Assembly: GCA_036429605.1 (NCBI GenBank)
Contig: JAVFKD010000015.1
Location: forward strand, 3,185,421-3,249,420
DNA length: 64,000 nucleotides
Origin: Cladobotryum mycophilum
Taxonomy: Eukaryota; Ascomycota; Sordariomycetes; Hypocreales; Hypocreaceae
Reading direction: 5' to 3'
Below are positions 1 to 11,677 of the stretch, in pieces; the stretch's first letter is position 1, and every line of letters starts with the position of its first letter. The notes under the pieces were generated by a model. It was not told where the DNA came from, searched no databases, and saw only the letters and a list, made by a program, of their open reading frames with translations. The position numbers and the translations under genes were made by a program.

Positions 1-1456
1 CATCCCACTTTGAGTCCCAAGCGGCCGTCTTCTCCACCACGATGGAGACTCGGTTCTCAAATCCTGAAATAGCTTGCCGGAGAACCTTTGTGTTGTTTTC
101 AGCTGCGGATCCTACCTGATCTGCGCGAATGACCAGCACGAAGCGACTCAGGTCGGTAAACTCAATTTGCTTGACGCCGTCGTCGCCCGCCAACTCCAGA
201 TGCGTAAACCTGCTTCCGAGAACGCTCGATCCATCTTGGTCCGCATATGGTACGTAAGGGGCCGCCGATGGTTCCAAGACCGCAAGGCGACGCGCAATTA
301 TTCTGTTGACCTCTGGATGCTTGAGAAGTCCCTGCATGAACGAGCGTATCGCCTGATCCTCTATGGTCTCGCACCTCATCATCACGGACTGGACGCGGAT
401 GTTCTCGATGACCTCACTGCCGGTTGCAACACATTCCGTCGAATAGCTGTCGAGAATCCTCTGGATCGTCGACGGCTCACTCTCTCCTGGTCTCAAGGCA
501 GCGGTGAGCTTCCAAGAGAGATTAGTGGCATCGGCGAATCCCAAGTTCATGCCCTGCCCTCCTGCGGGGAAGAATTGGTGGCCGGCATCTCCGGCAATGA
601 AGACCCTCCCTTCTTGATATCGGGTGGCCTGTCTACAAGCATCGCCCACGCGCGTCATCCATCGGGGCGAATGGGCACCGTAATGAGTTCCTTTCGAGGC
701 CACCAGATGCTCTCTAACCTCCTCGATGGTGACTTTCTCCGAAGCTGGCTTGTTCATCGCGGTTGAGACTGTTCCACCGACCCGATAGTAATCGCTCCCA
801 GGAAGCTTCAGCACGAATGCATTTCCCTTGGCGTTGGCATCAGTTGTCAACTCCTGAGTAGGCTTTTCGGCGAAGAGAACATCAGAGGCGATGGCGGTGC
901 GGGTTGACGGTGTTCCCTCGAATGGGATGCCCACGGCCTTGCGCACGCTGCTGTGCGTGCCATCGCAGCCGACCAAGTAGCGAGCTCTATACGAGATAGG
1001 GCCAGATCCATCCACTCTGGTGGCTTGAACAAACACATGGTCACCGTCTTGCTCAAGGCTTTCGAACCGGGTGCCCCAATGGAATTGCACCCCCGCCCGG
1101 TCGCACTTTTCCAAGAGAATGCTTTCCGTCGTAGATTGTTCGATCGACCATGAGTATGGAAGCTGCGTGCCCGTCGCCTCCTTGTTGAACTGGAGACCCC
1201 AAACGAAGCCGAAATGAGCGGCCTGGTATGCGTGCCCTACATCCAAGAACGGCTGAGCCTCGCCACGGGAGTTGAAGATGTCGAGCGAACCGGCCGACAT
1301 GTAAATGGCCTTGGAGTATTGTGGTCGATCCTCTCGTGATGGGATGGTGTCAATAACCAGCACGTCGACTTGGGCTCTTCGAAGCTCCAGAGCGAGCCAA
1401 AGGCCAGTTGGCCCTGAGCCGACGATCAGGACCTCTGGATGGTTTGTTACCGTCAT
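1..1456 (-). CDS. Class A FAD-dependent monooxygenase (aromatic hydroxylase-like), 3' end outside window
   Basis: An uninterrupted reading frame of about 485 codons starts at the ATG at 1456-1454 and runs off the left edge, so the C-terminus is missing. Residues 13-18 form the Rossmann motif GSGPTG. A DG-type motif (GCDGTHSS) lies near residue 165 and the FAD-ribityl GD motif (FIAGDAGHQFFPAGG) near residue 288, in the order of the PHBH-like FAD_binding_3 family (pentachlorophenol or hydroxyphenylpropionate hydroxylase types). Such enzymes hydroxylate phenolic rings using NAD(P)H and O2. No intron is needed. The gene is head-to-head with the MFS pump at 3293, about 1.8 kb away, so a shared role in handling aromatic compounds or a metabolite is possible but unproven. 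The exact substrate cannot be told from sequence. Confidence 0.88.
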   Translation of the reverse strand, partial: MTVTNHPEVLIVGSGPTGLWLALELRRAQVDVLVIDTIPSREDRPQYSKAIYMSAGSLDIFNSRGEAQPFLDVGHAYQAAHFGFVWGLQFNKEATGTQLPYSWSIEQSTTESILLEKCDRAGVQFHWGTRFESLEQDGDHVFVQATRVDGSGPISYRARYLVGCDGTHSSVRKAVGIPFEGTPSTRTAIASDVLFAEKPTQELTTDANAKGNAFVLKLPGSDYYRVGGTVSTAMNKPASEKVTIEEVREHLVASKGTHYGAHSPRWMTRVGDACRQATRYQEGRVFIAGDAGHQFFPAGGQGMNLGFADATNLSWKLTAALRPGESEPSTIQRILDSYSTECVATGSEVIENIRVQSVMMRCETIEDQAIRSFMQGLLKHPEVNRIIARRLAVLEPSAAPYVPYADQDGSSVLGSRFTHLELAGDDGVKQIEFTDLSRFVLVIRADQVGSAAENNTKVLRQAISGFENRVSIVVEKTAAWDSKWD

Positions 1457-3292
1457 GATATCTGTCAAAATTGAAAAAGTGGTGTTGTCTTGTCTGTAAA
1501 TCTGAATTCGATGCCAGATGTAGAACTGTAGTTGTTGTTTGGTGTTATGAATCGAGTCCTATCCTAGATGAAAGGAACCAGAACGCTTTATAGTCGATTC
1601 CAGGCTACCTACCTCCTTTCCCTCAACCTCATCGTCCGGTGTCAAGTTCGCCAACGGTGATCTCTCATCCCGATGCAAATGCCTCACCAGTCTTCATTGT
1701 GAGACAGAATAAGGTCGGTCGTCCGAGAAGTTCGCGACGCGAATTGGCCTTTTGATCCTGCGGGGTGGCTTTCCCTCCCGAGTGCCCGCCCGTGACGCAT
1801 TCCCCACATGAAGAGAGAATGGCTTCCGCTATCTCCACGATGCCTCCACAACCACAATATCTCAGCTTCCATTGGTCGTCAGTAACTTGTTGCAGATTGT
1901 TAGCGCCGGCATGGAGTTACCCTTGTAGCAGGACTTCCTCCACCCGGCTGCCTACCTTTCACAGGGAATCACAGCTGGAGTGATGATCGGAGAGGAGCTG
2001 GGGTCTTCTCTCCACCCCTGGTGATCGCACTTTTCAAAAGAGCGATGCAAAAGAGCGAGATGCGGAGATATCTCAAACAGGCGCGATCCGGAACATTCAT
2101 GTCAGCGAAGACTGACAGAGCGTGCGCACTCTCATGTCCGTAATATGGCAGAGATTCGATGCTTGGCTGGCCGGCCGGCGCGACGCTGTGCCCCATTTTA
2201 CGGGAGAAGATGTCTCAGCGATGTTACCCTCTGATAGAAGATGCTGGTCGCGGCCGAGACCATCCGGTCGATAATCTAAAGCGGCATTTTAAGCTTGGCT
2301 TTCTGCCCTCTGTGCGCATTATTCTTGATAGATATTTGTATCAAGAGTCGAACATCTATAAAATGGTAAACGGGGGGTATGGACGCTATACCAAGATTCT
2401 AAGAGTGTCAAGACATGGATGACGAGGGGGCTGCCGAGCACCGAGTGCCATCCCATGCATGCTCCTCATTTAGCTCACCCAACCCAAATCCTTGCCAGTC
2501 AGTCAGATCAAGGCTTGGTGCTGCACACCAAAACTTCCGCTTACCAATACTCATTACTGGTCTGCAGTCTCACTGACTGAGGTGACTGACCGTGTCCGGA
2601 ACCGTCAAGACAAGGGCGCGCGCTTAAAGTGTCACAGCAGGCAAGGGTTTATTAGATAGACACTTTGGATCGCCCATGTTGAGCGGCAGGACAGCATTTC
2701 GCTCCGCATCGGCACTCATCTTGACTGTCGGAAGCCCGTTCCGTGACTTTGCCTGCTCTTATGCGGCTTAGCACCCAAAGATGCTTTTGCCCACTCAACT
2801 TCCAACATCCATTGGGCTGTCTTATACTACCCTGCAGTACTCCGTATTTGCAAATGCAATATGCTGTTGAGGTCTCTGGCTTGATAAGGATAATGGTGAA
2901 TTCTAATAGATCATAGATTACTTATGAAGGAATAATTGTGCACCAATGTTCATGTCACACATCTCAGCTGAAATGCAGTCATAGCATAATATGCATCCAT
3001 CATGTCGTTTTTCTACCCCACTGACTCGAGAGCCGAGTAGCGGAGCCACCCGTACTGACTGATTGATCTACTGCTACTCTGTTCTGTCTCACCCATTCAT
3101 AAAAATTTTCCTGCTATTTTTCTCAACCATCCCGCCACCACATCCATCCAATTCATATAGGCGGCGGCCAGTGTGTGTTTTCTCGTAGCATTGCCCATCT
3201 CCCGAGACATATATCTTTTTTTCTTTTTCTTTTTCTTTCCTCTTTTCAACGGAGCAAGTGATCGATTGAGAATCTATTTCATGAGAACAGAG
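1457..3292. other. Intergenic region between divergent genes
   Basis: No reading frame here has coding character. It presumably holds the promoters of the monooxygenase (minus) and the MFS transporter (plus). A pyrimidine-rich tract (T/C runs at about 3211-3245) sits just before the MFS start, as is common in fungal promoters. Nothing else is recognised. Confidence 0.6.
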
Positions 3293-4917
3293 ATGATAGC
3301 GGACGAAAACACCCCCTGTTGCCAGATAGCGAGGCCTCTCAGGCGCAAGCTCACCGCGATGATGTGTGTGACTCTTACGATGGCCTAGAGTTCAATCCCA
3401 AGGGGGATCCTGATAACCCGATGGAATGGCCGTTGGCGTTCAAATGGGGTATCGTCGCATTGCTCTGCTGCATGGGCTTTACTGTGTACGTCGCATCAGT
3501 TTAATGCAACCGTCTCTGTTCTGAAGCTGCAAGCCCGCTGACAAAACAAAAACTTTTTAGCACATTCACCTGCATCTCCGTCGTTCCTCTGGCTAGCCAC
3601 ATCGTCGCTGATTTGGAACATGGCCGGCCAAGCAAGTCGGCCAGCGTCTTGCTCGTCACCATCTGGGAACTCGGCGAAGCCGTTGGTCCCGTTGCATTGG
3701 CGCCTCTGTCTGAAATGTTTGGCCGATACAAGGTCATCAATGCGGCCAATGTGCTCTTCATCATCGCCACCGCCCTGGCAGCAATGTCCCAGAGCTCTAG
3801 TTTCCTCATCGCAACAAGGGCACTGACCGGTCTAGCAGTCGCAAGCAATGTTCTTAACCCAGCCATCGTGGGCGACATCATGCCGTCCGAGCACCGTGGA
3901 GCTGCCATGACCATCATCCAACTCGCGCCGCTATTTGGTGGTGCCATTGGGCCAGCCATTAGTGGTGCCATCGCAGAGAGCTTGGGCTGGCGTCGGGTTC
4001 TCTGGATATGCGTCACCCTATCCAGCATCTGCGAGGTTATATTTCTCACGTATTTCCGGGAGACGTACCCCAAGACTATTCTTCGGCGCCGGGCTGCGAA
4101 GCTGCGGGTAGAATCGGAGGAGGCTGCCCGGCCGTTGCTCAGTCAAGATCTGGTTCTGACAAAGGAGGGTCAAAATTCCAACGACAATTGGGAGTCTGCG
4201 ATGCGGCCCGCCGTCGTCCTATCTGGCTCTGTTGTTCTCGTTCTGCTCTCCTTGTTCAATAGTGTAGCGTTCTCATTCTTCTACGTCATGTCGGTGACAC
4301 TGCCGGATGTTCTGGAGGAGTTGTATCAGCTATCCGCTGCTGCTACGGGATCCGCTTTCTTGAGTTTTAGTAAGACCCTTATACGCGTACTGTTTGTCTT
4401 GCACATCGACTAACACATTGTAGCTGTTGGCTCTCTCATTAGCACAATCATCTGCAACAGGTCCCTCGATAGGGTCTACCTGCTACGTCGTGACGCCAAC
4501 GGAGGAGTTGGTCTACCAGAGTTCCGACTCCCATTATCTGTCGTCGGATCCCTGATGCTGCCGCTTGCCATTGTGATTTTTGGTTGGATGATCCAATTAA
4601 GACTCCCATTGATCTTTCTCATCCTGTCACTCGTGTTCCTTGGCATGAGTCTGATTCTTGCCTCTTTGCCCATCATGGCTTACATCGTTGATGCATTCGG
4701 GCTATACTCGGCGTCTGCTCTAACAGGGCTTATTGTGACACGCTGCCTTATGGGAACATTTTTGCCTCTTACAGTGCAGCCCCTGGTTGCAGAGCTCGGA
4801 TACGGATGGGGGTTCATGGTTCTCGGCGGCATCAGTCTTTGCCTCGCGCCGATTCCGATGCTAATTATGAGATACGGCGCTCAGTGGCGACAACGGTCAA
4901 CATATACAAAGGATTAA
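3293..4917 (+). CDS. MFS transporter, DHA1 multidrug-type, with a 1-base frame break near the N-terminus
   Basis: Three exons are inferred: 3293-3485, 3561-4369 and 4424-4917. The introns are 3486-3560 (GTACGT...TTTTTAG) and 4370-4423 (GTAAGA...TGTAG), and both joins keep frame. The product is about 500 residues with 12 expected membrane spans. It has the N-terminal tail NPKGDPDNPMEWP typical of fungal polyspecific exporters, and the loop 2-3 signature as SEMFGRYKV. It should export small hydrophobic compounds by proton antiport at the plasma membrane. The ATG at 3293 is in a different frame from the conserved tail: the C5 run at 3312-3316 would need a sixth C to join 'DENTP' to 'LLPDSE'. Alternatively translation starts at the in-frame ATG at 3421, losing only cytosolic residues. 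The substrate is unknown. Confidence 0.85.
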
Positions 4918-6041
4918 TAGGTAATTCATGTGTGCGTGGTCTAAAAGTCTTACGACTTAGATAATTTACAGATGCTTAGCGAGCGGATCTTGAAAGGAGC
5001 TATGGTTGATGGTTTTCACCTCACGACTCACGAATACGGATGCATTCGCATAATTTGGATAGATAAAAAAGTTAATTAGGATAGCGAAAATGGGAACAAA
5101 TTTGTCATTTCTTCGTATTAGCTCCGTGATTCTTCCTGTCGGCTCGAGATGTCAGAACCTGATTCATCTAACTTGAGCTTACTTACGGTTCAACCTCTCC
5201 TTTCCCACCTCCGTCCAAACGAGTGTTGCCAGAGGACTGCTTCCTCATGCAATGCAGCTGATTTGGACTCCGAGACATGTCGTTTTCCTGGCCCCGTAAG
5301 GAGAGAAAACAACCGAAACGGACTTTCGCGGTCTTCGAATCCCCGGGTGGGATAGAAAATGCGCCGTAAGTGTTCTTCCTCTTTGGCGATATCCGAGAAG
5401 ACGCATGAGATCCCAAGATCATCGAGGATGGTATGATATGCTCTTCGAGATTACGTTGTCTACTCGTATGATGGCCAGTTCCAAGTCCATCAACTGAATT
5501 TCAAGGTCCCAACTCGGAAACTTGCAGACTCCCTTTCTCATCTTGAAGATTATCGGTCTCCAGAAAATGAAGCCGCTCGCATCGACAGCCGGGCATTGTA
5601 GGAACGTGCGTTTGTTTATCCTACATCAAGGTGAGATCGCGTTGCTCTGTTTTGCGGAGGAGATTTGGCTCGGCAGATGGTTCCATGGATGAGCTACAGT
5701 AGCTCCATCCTCCGCACTTTAGACCCTACCAATCTCATCTTCTAGTCAGCATTCTAAGCCCTATAACGTTGCTAAATTATAGAGCCAGATGCCTGATTGA
5801 GATCAAGTGGCCCTCAGCGAGATTTTGCGACCTGCGGTTTTAGAGCATGTCGTCTAAGCGCTTCAAGATCTTTTTACGAAACACCAATCCTTTGGGCGTG
5901 CGATCACGGAGGTGGTGAATTTCTCAGGATGGTTTTAAAGTCCGTCCATCAAACTTAAAAGGATGCTGGATTCACTCTCTTTTCGTTCATACCAGCCAGG
6001 TTCAAGCATTTCTCATCATCGCCAAGCAAAATCCTTCCACC
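4918..6041. other. Intergenic region with a possible gene relic
   Basis: No complete gene is seen. The middle part (5277-5601) has protein-like stretches in two frames and is listed separately. The remainder, including 5,650-6,040 before the secreted protein gene, is non-coding as far as can be seen. Confidence 0.5.
5277..5601 (+). pseudogene. Possible decayed small gene, family not recognised
   Basis: An ATG at 5277 opens a 29-codon stretch beginning MSFSWPRKERKQPKRTFAVF and ending in a GTAAGT at 5366. Further on, an unrelated frame reads YALRDYVVYSYDGQFQVHQL and onward to a TAG at 5599-5601 with natural-looking composition. The two pieces cannot be joined by a normal-sized intron. The second piece would join the preceding 'RGWYD' only if one base were added near 5437. 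This looks like a relic or a mis-sequenced short gene. I do not recognise a family, and chance is not excluded. Confidence 0.25.
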
Positions 6042-6681
6042 ATGTCTCTCATCTTCTACTTCTCAGCCCTCCTCTCAGGTGCTACCGCAGCGGCCACGGC
6101 GATTCACCCAACGACTCTGCCAGCAGGTTTCTTCCACGGTCCCCAGACTGGCATTGGCTCGTGGTATCAGGCCAACAAGGCGAGTGACCATACCAATGGT
6201 AAAAGCTGGTGCGGATACTCGTATGCCAACAGCGATCCTCTTTTTGCAGTTGTACGTATTCACCATCGCGGTTTATATATGCATGGGTCCAGCCAAGATG
6301 CCTGGCTAACCTCTGGTGCAGTCACTAAAGGCCATGGGTGGTGCGACGTACTCCAAGGATCCGGCTGGATGGCGAGCAGCGACGCGCAAGTACTGTGGAT
6401 TGGAGGCGAAGCTTACCGACCCTTCGACCGGCAAGTCAACTCTGGTCTACATCGGTGACGCTTTTGATGATAGATTTGTCAGGGTAAGTTGCTGAAATAT
6501 GACTTGGTATTAGTGTGCAGTTTGGGCTAATCTACGCGGACAGACACCCGCTTCCATCGACATTATGCTGAACAGCTTCATTGCGGTACATGGCGATCCC
6601 AAGGGCAACAAGAATATTGTCATCAAAGACGCACACTGGGAATTCACGGGAAACGTCAACACCAAGTACATGGCACCATAA
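6042..6681 (+). CDS. Small secreted protein, double-psi beta-barrel/expansin-like
   Basis: Three exons (6042-6251, 6322-6483, 6544-6681) separated by GT-AG introns give 169 residues, and all joins keep frame. Residues 1-18 form a signal peptide (MSLIFYFSALLSGATAAA). The mature part has the GSWY segment, a SWCGYSY motif, a second cysteine in KYCGLEA, and a hydrophobic strand with D-F-D ('YIGDAFDDRFV') followed by TPASIDIM. The cysteine and aspartate pattern is like RlpA/expansin-type DPBB folds of small fungal secreted proteins. Such proteins act at the cell surface or outside the cell, in wall loosening or host contact. The DPBB assignment is by pattern only. The secreted nature and exon structure are well supported. 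Confidence 0.75.
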
Positions 6682-7576
6682 TCTGCTCCAAATGAAGGGG
6701 AATTACCTGCAATCTCGCAATATGCAACTTCAATGAACACATGTTGTATTCTTATACAAACAATTGTCTAGTGCACCTCCTTCCATCCTCACAGTGATAT
6801 TTTCGTAGCGGGTAGCCTTGGACCCGACACCAGCAACCCATCCTCGCGATACGTTAGATCAAATTGGCTTTCAACATGCCGCATGTCAAAACTTCAGTAC
6901 TCTTAAGTTGTGAGAGAACTACATCTCAAACTTTTAATACACATTTTCGATTAATAATACTCATTATTCATCATCTAACGTGGCTATGCATCAAACTTAG
7001 ACATGATGCCAGCCAGCATGGAACGAGTCAGCCTGTCAGCCCTACTAGTACTTCTTGTCAGGCGTTGGCGATTAAGCGTATAAGCTTAAATATTCGGAAT
7101 AGCAATAAAAAGATTCAAAGACAGCAATATTGAAAACTATGGGCATAATAGTCAGCGCCATATAAGCCAAGGCGCGCCCGTTGGTGCCCTTCATTCGCCA
7201 TAAAATCGGGCAACACCTCATGTTTTAGCAAACAACTAATGCCAAAACTAGAGAGGGGCAAGGCAAACTGCACCCCCGCATTCTACTGATACCTACTCAA
7301 CTCAAGAAACGGGGCCCTGTTAGGATCCGACACAGACGGGAAACGATGCGGACGCATTGGTCAATTAACCCGCGGCATGGGCCGTTGTGTGGATATAAAA
7401 CTGGGCTTGATGCCTCCCGAAACGGGAAACCCCACAGATAGAGGAGGTTGTGCATATGACCCTTGGGACATTCATAACCCCATTGGATCCCCGACGGGCT
7501 TCAACACCAACCCCGCCACTAAATGCCAAGAGTATTGCCTTTGAGATCAGAGTATTTGATATATACATATATAAAA
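6682..7576. other. Intergenic region
   Basis: About 0.9 kb without convincing coding sequence. It holds the 3' region of the secreted protein gene and the promoter of the BBE-type oxidase. An AT-rich stretch (ATATATACATATATAAAA, about 7559-7576) directly abuts the oxidase start codon. Confidence 0.5.
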
Positions 7577-9206
7577 ATGGCTTCCGTGGACTTTGCAGAG
7601 CTCAAGAGTGAGCTCAAGAGCTCGACTTTGCTTCTTCCTTCGGATGAGGGCTATGATCAGAGCATCAAGCGATGGAGCGAGGGCGCCGTGAGGAAAGCCG
7701 TGAGTCCCGATCGTGGAACCCAAAACATCCAAAATCGCTCACCACCTAACCATCATCTCAACTAGGCCGCCGTCGCTCTGGTTCAATCATCGGAAGACAT
7801 CTCCATCGCAGTCAAGTTCGCAGTCAAGCACAACGTCGAGGTTGCCGTCCACGGAGGCGGTCACGCCACGAGCGGTAGCTCCTCGGTCGAGGGTGGTCTG
7901 GTCATTGACCTCTCACGCATGAGGGGAGTGACTGTGGACCCAGCCACCAAGACGGTCCTGGTTCAAGGAGGAGCTTTGTGGTCGGATGTTGATGCTGCTA
8001 CTGCTGATCACGGGCTTGCTGTTGTTGCGGGCACGGTGAACCACACTGGCGTGGTATGCATCCCCCCGAACCATACGTATATATAGGTATAGACTAACTC
8101 GTGCCGAATACAATAGGGAGGTCTAACACTCGGCGGTGGATTCGGCTGGCTCAGCAGCAAACACGGCCTCACAGTCGATAACCTCAACTACGTCACAATG
8201 GTCCTCGCCGACGGCCGCATCGTCACCGCCTCCCCGGACGAGAACCCAGATCTCTTCTGGGCCGTCCGGGGCGCCGGCTCCAGCTTCGGCGTCGCCGTCG
8301 ACTTCTCCTTCAGGGCCCACCCGGCACCCAAGGTGTACACGGCGGGCTTCCTCGTCTTCACGCTGGACAAGCTGGACGAGGTGGTGGACTTTGTGAATTA
8401 CTTTCACAAGGAGCTGCTCGATGAGAACTGCGCCATGTTCTTTGGCATGTCAGCGCCGCCGCCGGCAAAGACGCCCCTGGTCCTGACGCCCATCACCTTC
8501 AACGGCACCAAGGCGGAGGCCGAGGAGAAGTACGCCAAGCTCCTCGCTCTAGGGCCCGTCATGAACTCCGTCACGGAGATGCCATACCACGAGCTAAACG
8601 GCTTCCTGAACAAGGGCCTCGAGCACGGCAACCGCCGGGCCACCCACGGGTCCAGCGTGGAGATGCCCCTGGACAAGGGTCTCATTCACCAGGTCCGCGA
8701 TAGCTTCGCCCAGTTCGTCAAGGATAACGAGAACACCAACGAGTCGATCATCCTATTCGAGATCACGTATCAGAACAAGGTGTGCGAGGTGCCCCTCACG
8801 GAGACGGCCACCGTCATGAGGACGCAGAACATGAACGCCGGCATCCTCACCAAGTGGTATGATAGCTCCCTCGACACGGCAGTGAGAGACTGGGCCCGGG
8901 GGCTCGGCAAGCTTATTAAAGAAGTCGGAAACCCGAACAGCTCCTATACGGCCTATGCAAATTACAGCTGTAAGACAATCCCCCACCTCCCCATCCATCC
9001 ACCCGTGATGATACACTGAGGCGCGCGCACGCAAAACTAACCATGCATTGCACACACGTCTAGACCTCGAGTCCCGTTCACGGGATCTCTTCGGCGTCAA
9101 CTACGACCGCCTCGTGGAGCTGAAGAAGAAATACGACCCCGAAAATGTGTTCCACTCATGGCATGACCTGTCAGGAAAGCAAGACGAGAAGCAATTCAGC
9201 TCCTAA
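7577..9206 (+). CDS. BBE-type FAD-linked oxidoreductase (FAD_binding_4 + BBE)
   Basis: Four exons (7577-7699, 7766-8053, 8117-8969, 9064-9206) total 1,407 nt and encode 468 residues, the usual length. Introns are GTGAGT..CTAG, GTATGC..ATAG and GTAAGA..CTAG. The N-terminal half is a PCMH-type FAD domain with VHGGGHATSG. His74 is the expected 8-alpha histidyl-FAD residue. The second covalent anchor (Cys in the GTC..VG segment of bicovalent members) is replaced: the sequence reads GTVNHTGVGG, so mono-covalent FAD is likely. LGGGFGWLS follows. The C-terminus has the BBE signature with NYDRLVELKKKYDPENVFH. Members oxidise alcohols, sugars or secondary metabolites with O2. There is no signal peptide. 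The substrate is unknown. Confidence 0.9.
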
Positions 9207-11209
9207 AAAGAAAAAAAATGGGAATGAATCACCGCTTATTCACCTTACCTACATAGTTTCAGCGAGAATAGACTGTGACTTTTCGGAGACTTTTCACGTA
9301 ATTGAAATCTCACCAAATGCATGCTCACTCTCCGTTATCCATCTGGCCCTAATTACCGTGATCATCGACCGGAGACATTGCCATCTCACACCCCCACCGA
9401 AACTTGGTGTTTTTCTTTGGAATCAATGCATTGAATCCGACGGTCATCCATGCAAAATGCAAGGCTGAAATACATTCCCCCCTTAATGCTAGGTAGTTCT
9501 TCAACGATCGATCCGAATGACCCCCACTGAGCAGTCATTTCTGCCCAAGACCCCCCCCCAAAAAAAAATTACGGATTCAGGAAAACTCCTAATCGTCAAG
9601 GGATAATCGTTAAAATCATGCTTGTTTGATATGATAGGTGCTTTTTTTGCTGACATGTCTACGTCATAAGTCTCCGTGAGATATTCAAGTCTTACCCTAT
9701 ATGCCTACCCTATAGTTGATAACTTGTTTAATGAGTCAAACTAGATCATGGACTGAAGTATATACTAATGCGCGTATAATCTCAATTAATTCGAACAAGA
9801 CCAACAATGCAACAGTAATTTCTTTCTCGTACTAGATTCAGTGAAAGCAATAAATTGTGATCAAAAAGATTGGATACCTAGGTAGGAAGGGAAAATAAGG
9901 CAAAAACGTCTAGGAGCCTTGTCCAACTCAACTGAGACTATACGGCATCGTATTACCAAAGGGGATAGAATTAGCCGCAGAAAAGCCATACCTAGGTAAT
10001 ATTCTTGCAGAAGAAAAAACAATCTTGCTACGATCCCCCGATGGAATTTCTTAAACAGGCAGTTGTAACGTAATCAAGTAAAAAAATCATCAAGGGGGTT
10101 CTGCACGATCCACCAAGTCAGACGGCTTCGGGTAATAATCGGTTTGCGGCTGCAACCCATGTCGATTCGGAATCTCGTAACTGTTCATTTCATAACCTGC
10201 CGATGTTCCGAATATCTGGAACCGCGTTGAGTAATATCAAGATTTGATTCCAAAAGCAGAGACCCTGGCTGGCAATCCTCTCGTCTGACGATCGTGCATA
10301 CATTCATGCGAGGCTATGCCCTTGACCCCCAGTGTGATTGATGATGGACTATTGGCTGGTAGTCTGAGTGTAGTACCGAAGATGTAACATGTAACTATAT
10401 GATATTTGATACAATGTATCTGCAAGCTGACTGATGAGTTGCCATGTTTCAAGCCGGCAACAAGGTCGGCATCGCAAGGCATGCTACCATGGCCAAGTGA
10501 ATGCGAGTTTCGATTGACCGCTTTAACATTGTGGGCATGCTGCCGCCTCGCCTATGGTGGATAGGAGATTGGTTTAACGAATAGATCACCCAGCGGATAT
10601 CGGAAGATTTTGTCGTTATACTCATGATCTCAAAACAGAAGCAATATGGGAGCGACGACGCGGCAGCCGGCATCTGCCGCTCTAAAACATTCGCCAGCCA
10701 TCCATCCATCTGAATCCTCCGAGTGCCGGACGGAGCGACGGGAAAATATCACACGACCGGTCAACTGTGCCGAAGATGCTTGGGGCGGTTACAGTTCGGA
10801 GTGTGAGATAGGAGTGTAACCATCACCAACCCCGGGGTAAGATCTAAGAAACTGCAGGTAAGATGCTAGCCGGCCCACGTTTACGAAACTTTACCCTGGT
10901 TTGGGACGACTGTGAGTTTGTAGAGCTTCGTTCGGAATGAGTGACTCTCAGAATGGAATCAAAGGCTCGTCTTAGTTTTAATGATAGTAGAGAGAAATAT
11001 ATAAAGGGGGATGAGTCCAGTAGAAGAATCAACATCAACAATCAAACCAACCATCAGTATCACAGCAACACAGCTTCTCACACATCTACAAACCAGTCAG
11101 TTCAATCCTGCTCCGAGTTTCTTACAGACCAGGAAGCTTATAGAAATCACAGCTCTTCACCACTTCATCACTTCATCACCAAACCGCTTCTCAATCAAAC
11201 TTCGACAAA
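9207..11209. other. Intergenic region, 2 kb
   Basis: No gene is supported. It contains two copies of the palindrome TACCTAGGTA (9875-9884 and 9989-9998), a C9A9-like run at 9550-9570, and the promoter and long leader of the eight-cysteine secreted protein. Confidence 0.5.
10998..11005 (+). promoter_or_regulatory. TATA box of the eight-cysteine secreted protein gene
   Basis: A consensus TATATAAA lies 205 bp before the ATG at 11210. It is followed by a CA-rich leader (CAACATCAACAATCAAACC), typical of highly transcribed fungal genes. This is the clearest core promoter in the window. Confidence 0.6.
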
Positions 11210-11677
11210 ATGTTGTTCAAGGCCAACGTTGTTCTCATGGCTCTCGCCGCCCTCACCCAGCACGTTGAGGCTGGCCGACTCTACTGTGCCAACGCCTGTG
11301 AGTCTATTGGCGGACCTACTGGTGGCGGCCATGCTTGCAACAACTCCCACTACTGGGCCATCGAAGACGACAACCAGGACAGCAAGACCTGCACTTCCAC
11401 CGGACCCTCGGGCTCAACCTTTTCCGGTGGACTCTGCGGCGGAGTCTCCAGAGCCGAAACACCACGCAACTGGTATAACCCCTGGGGCCAGGGCATTGCC
11501 GGAAACTGTGGCGGAGTGAATAGACAGCTCTCTGTCTGGACTTCTGGTTCGACCTTGTATCTCCGCACCGCCGATGGCTACCAGACCAGCTGTGACACTG
11601 GCAAGAACCTGAACCAGGGTGCCAGTGAATCCAGCGGCAACATTTCCTTCGGATGCGAGATTGCCCTGAACTGGTAA
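11210..11677 (+). CDS. Small secreted cysteine-rich protein, 155 aa
   Basis: A single exon encodes 155 residues. Residues 1-21 (MLFKANVVLMALAALTQHVEA) form a signal peptide with cleavage before GRLYC. The mature part has eight cysteines (26, 30, 43, 61, 76, 100, 128, 149), an even number consistent with four disulphides, and is rich in Gly, Ser and Asn with no membrane span or GPI-type tail. It ends abruptly with a buried-strand-like segment (FGCEIALNW). A TATA box and CA-rich leader suggest strong expression. I do not recognise a named family. The size and cysteine content fit an apoplastic effector or a surface protein, but this is inference. Confidence 0.82.
   Translation: MLFKANVVLMALAALTQHVEAGRLYCANACESIGGPTGGGHACNNSHYWAIEDDNQDSKTCTSTGPSGSTFSGGLCGGVSRAETPRNWYNPWGQGIAGNCGGVNRQLSVWTSGSTLYLRTADGYQTSCDTGKNLNQGASESSGNISFGCEIALNW

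Noticed and set aside
3501..4073. 190-codon open frame antisense to the MFS gene
   Set aside because: Shadow of a GC-rich coding strand; the plus-strand frame is the recognisable family.
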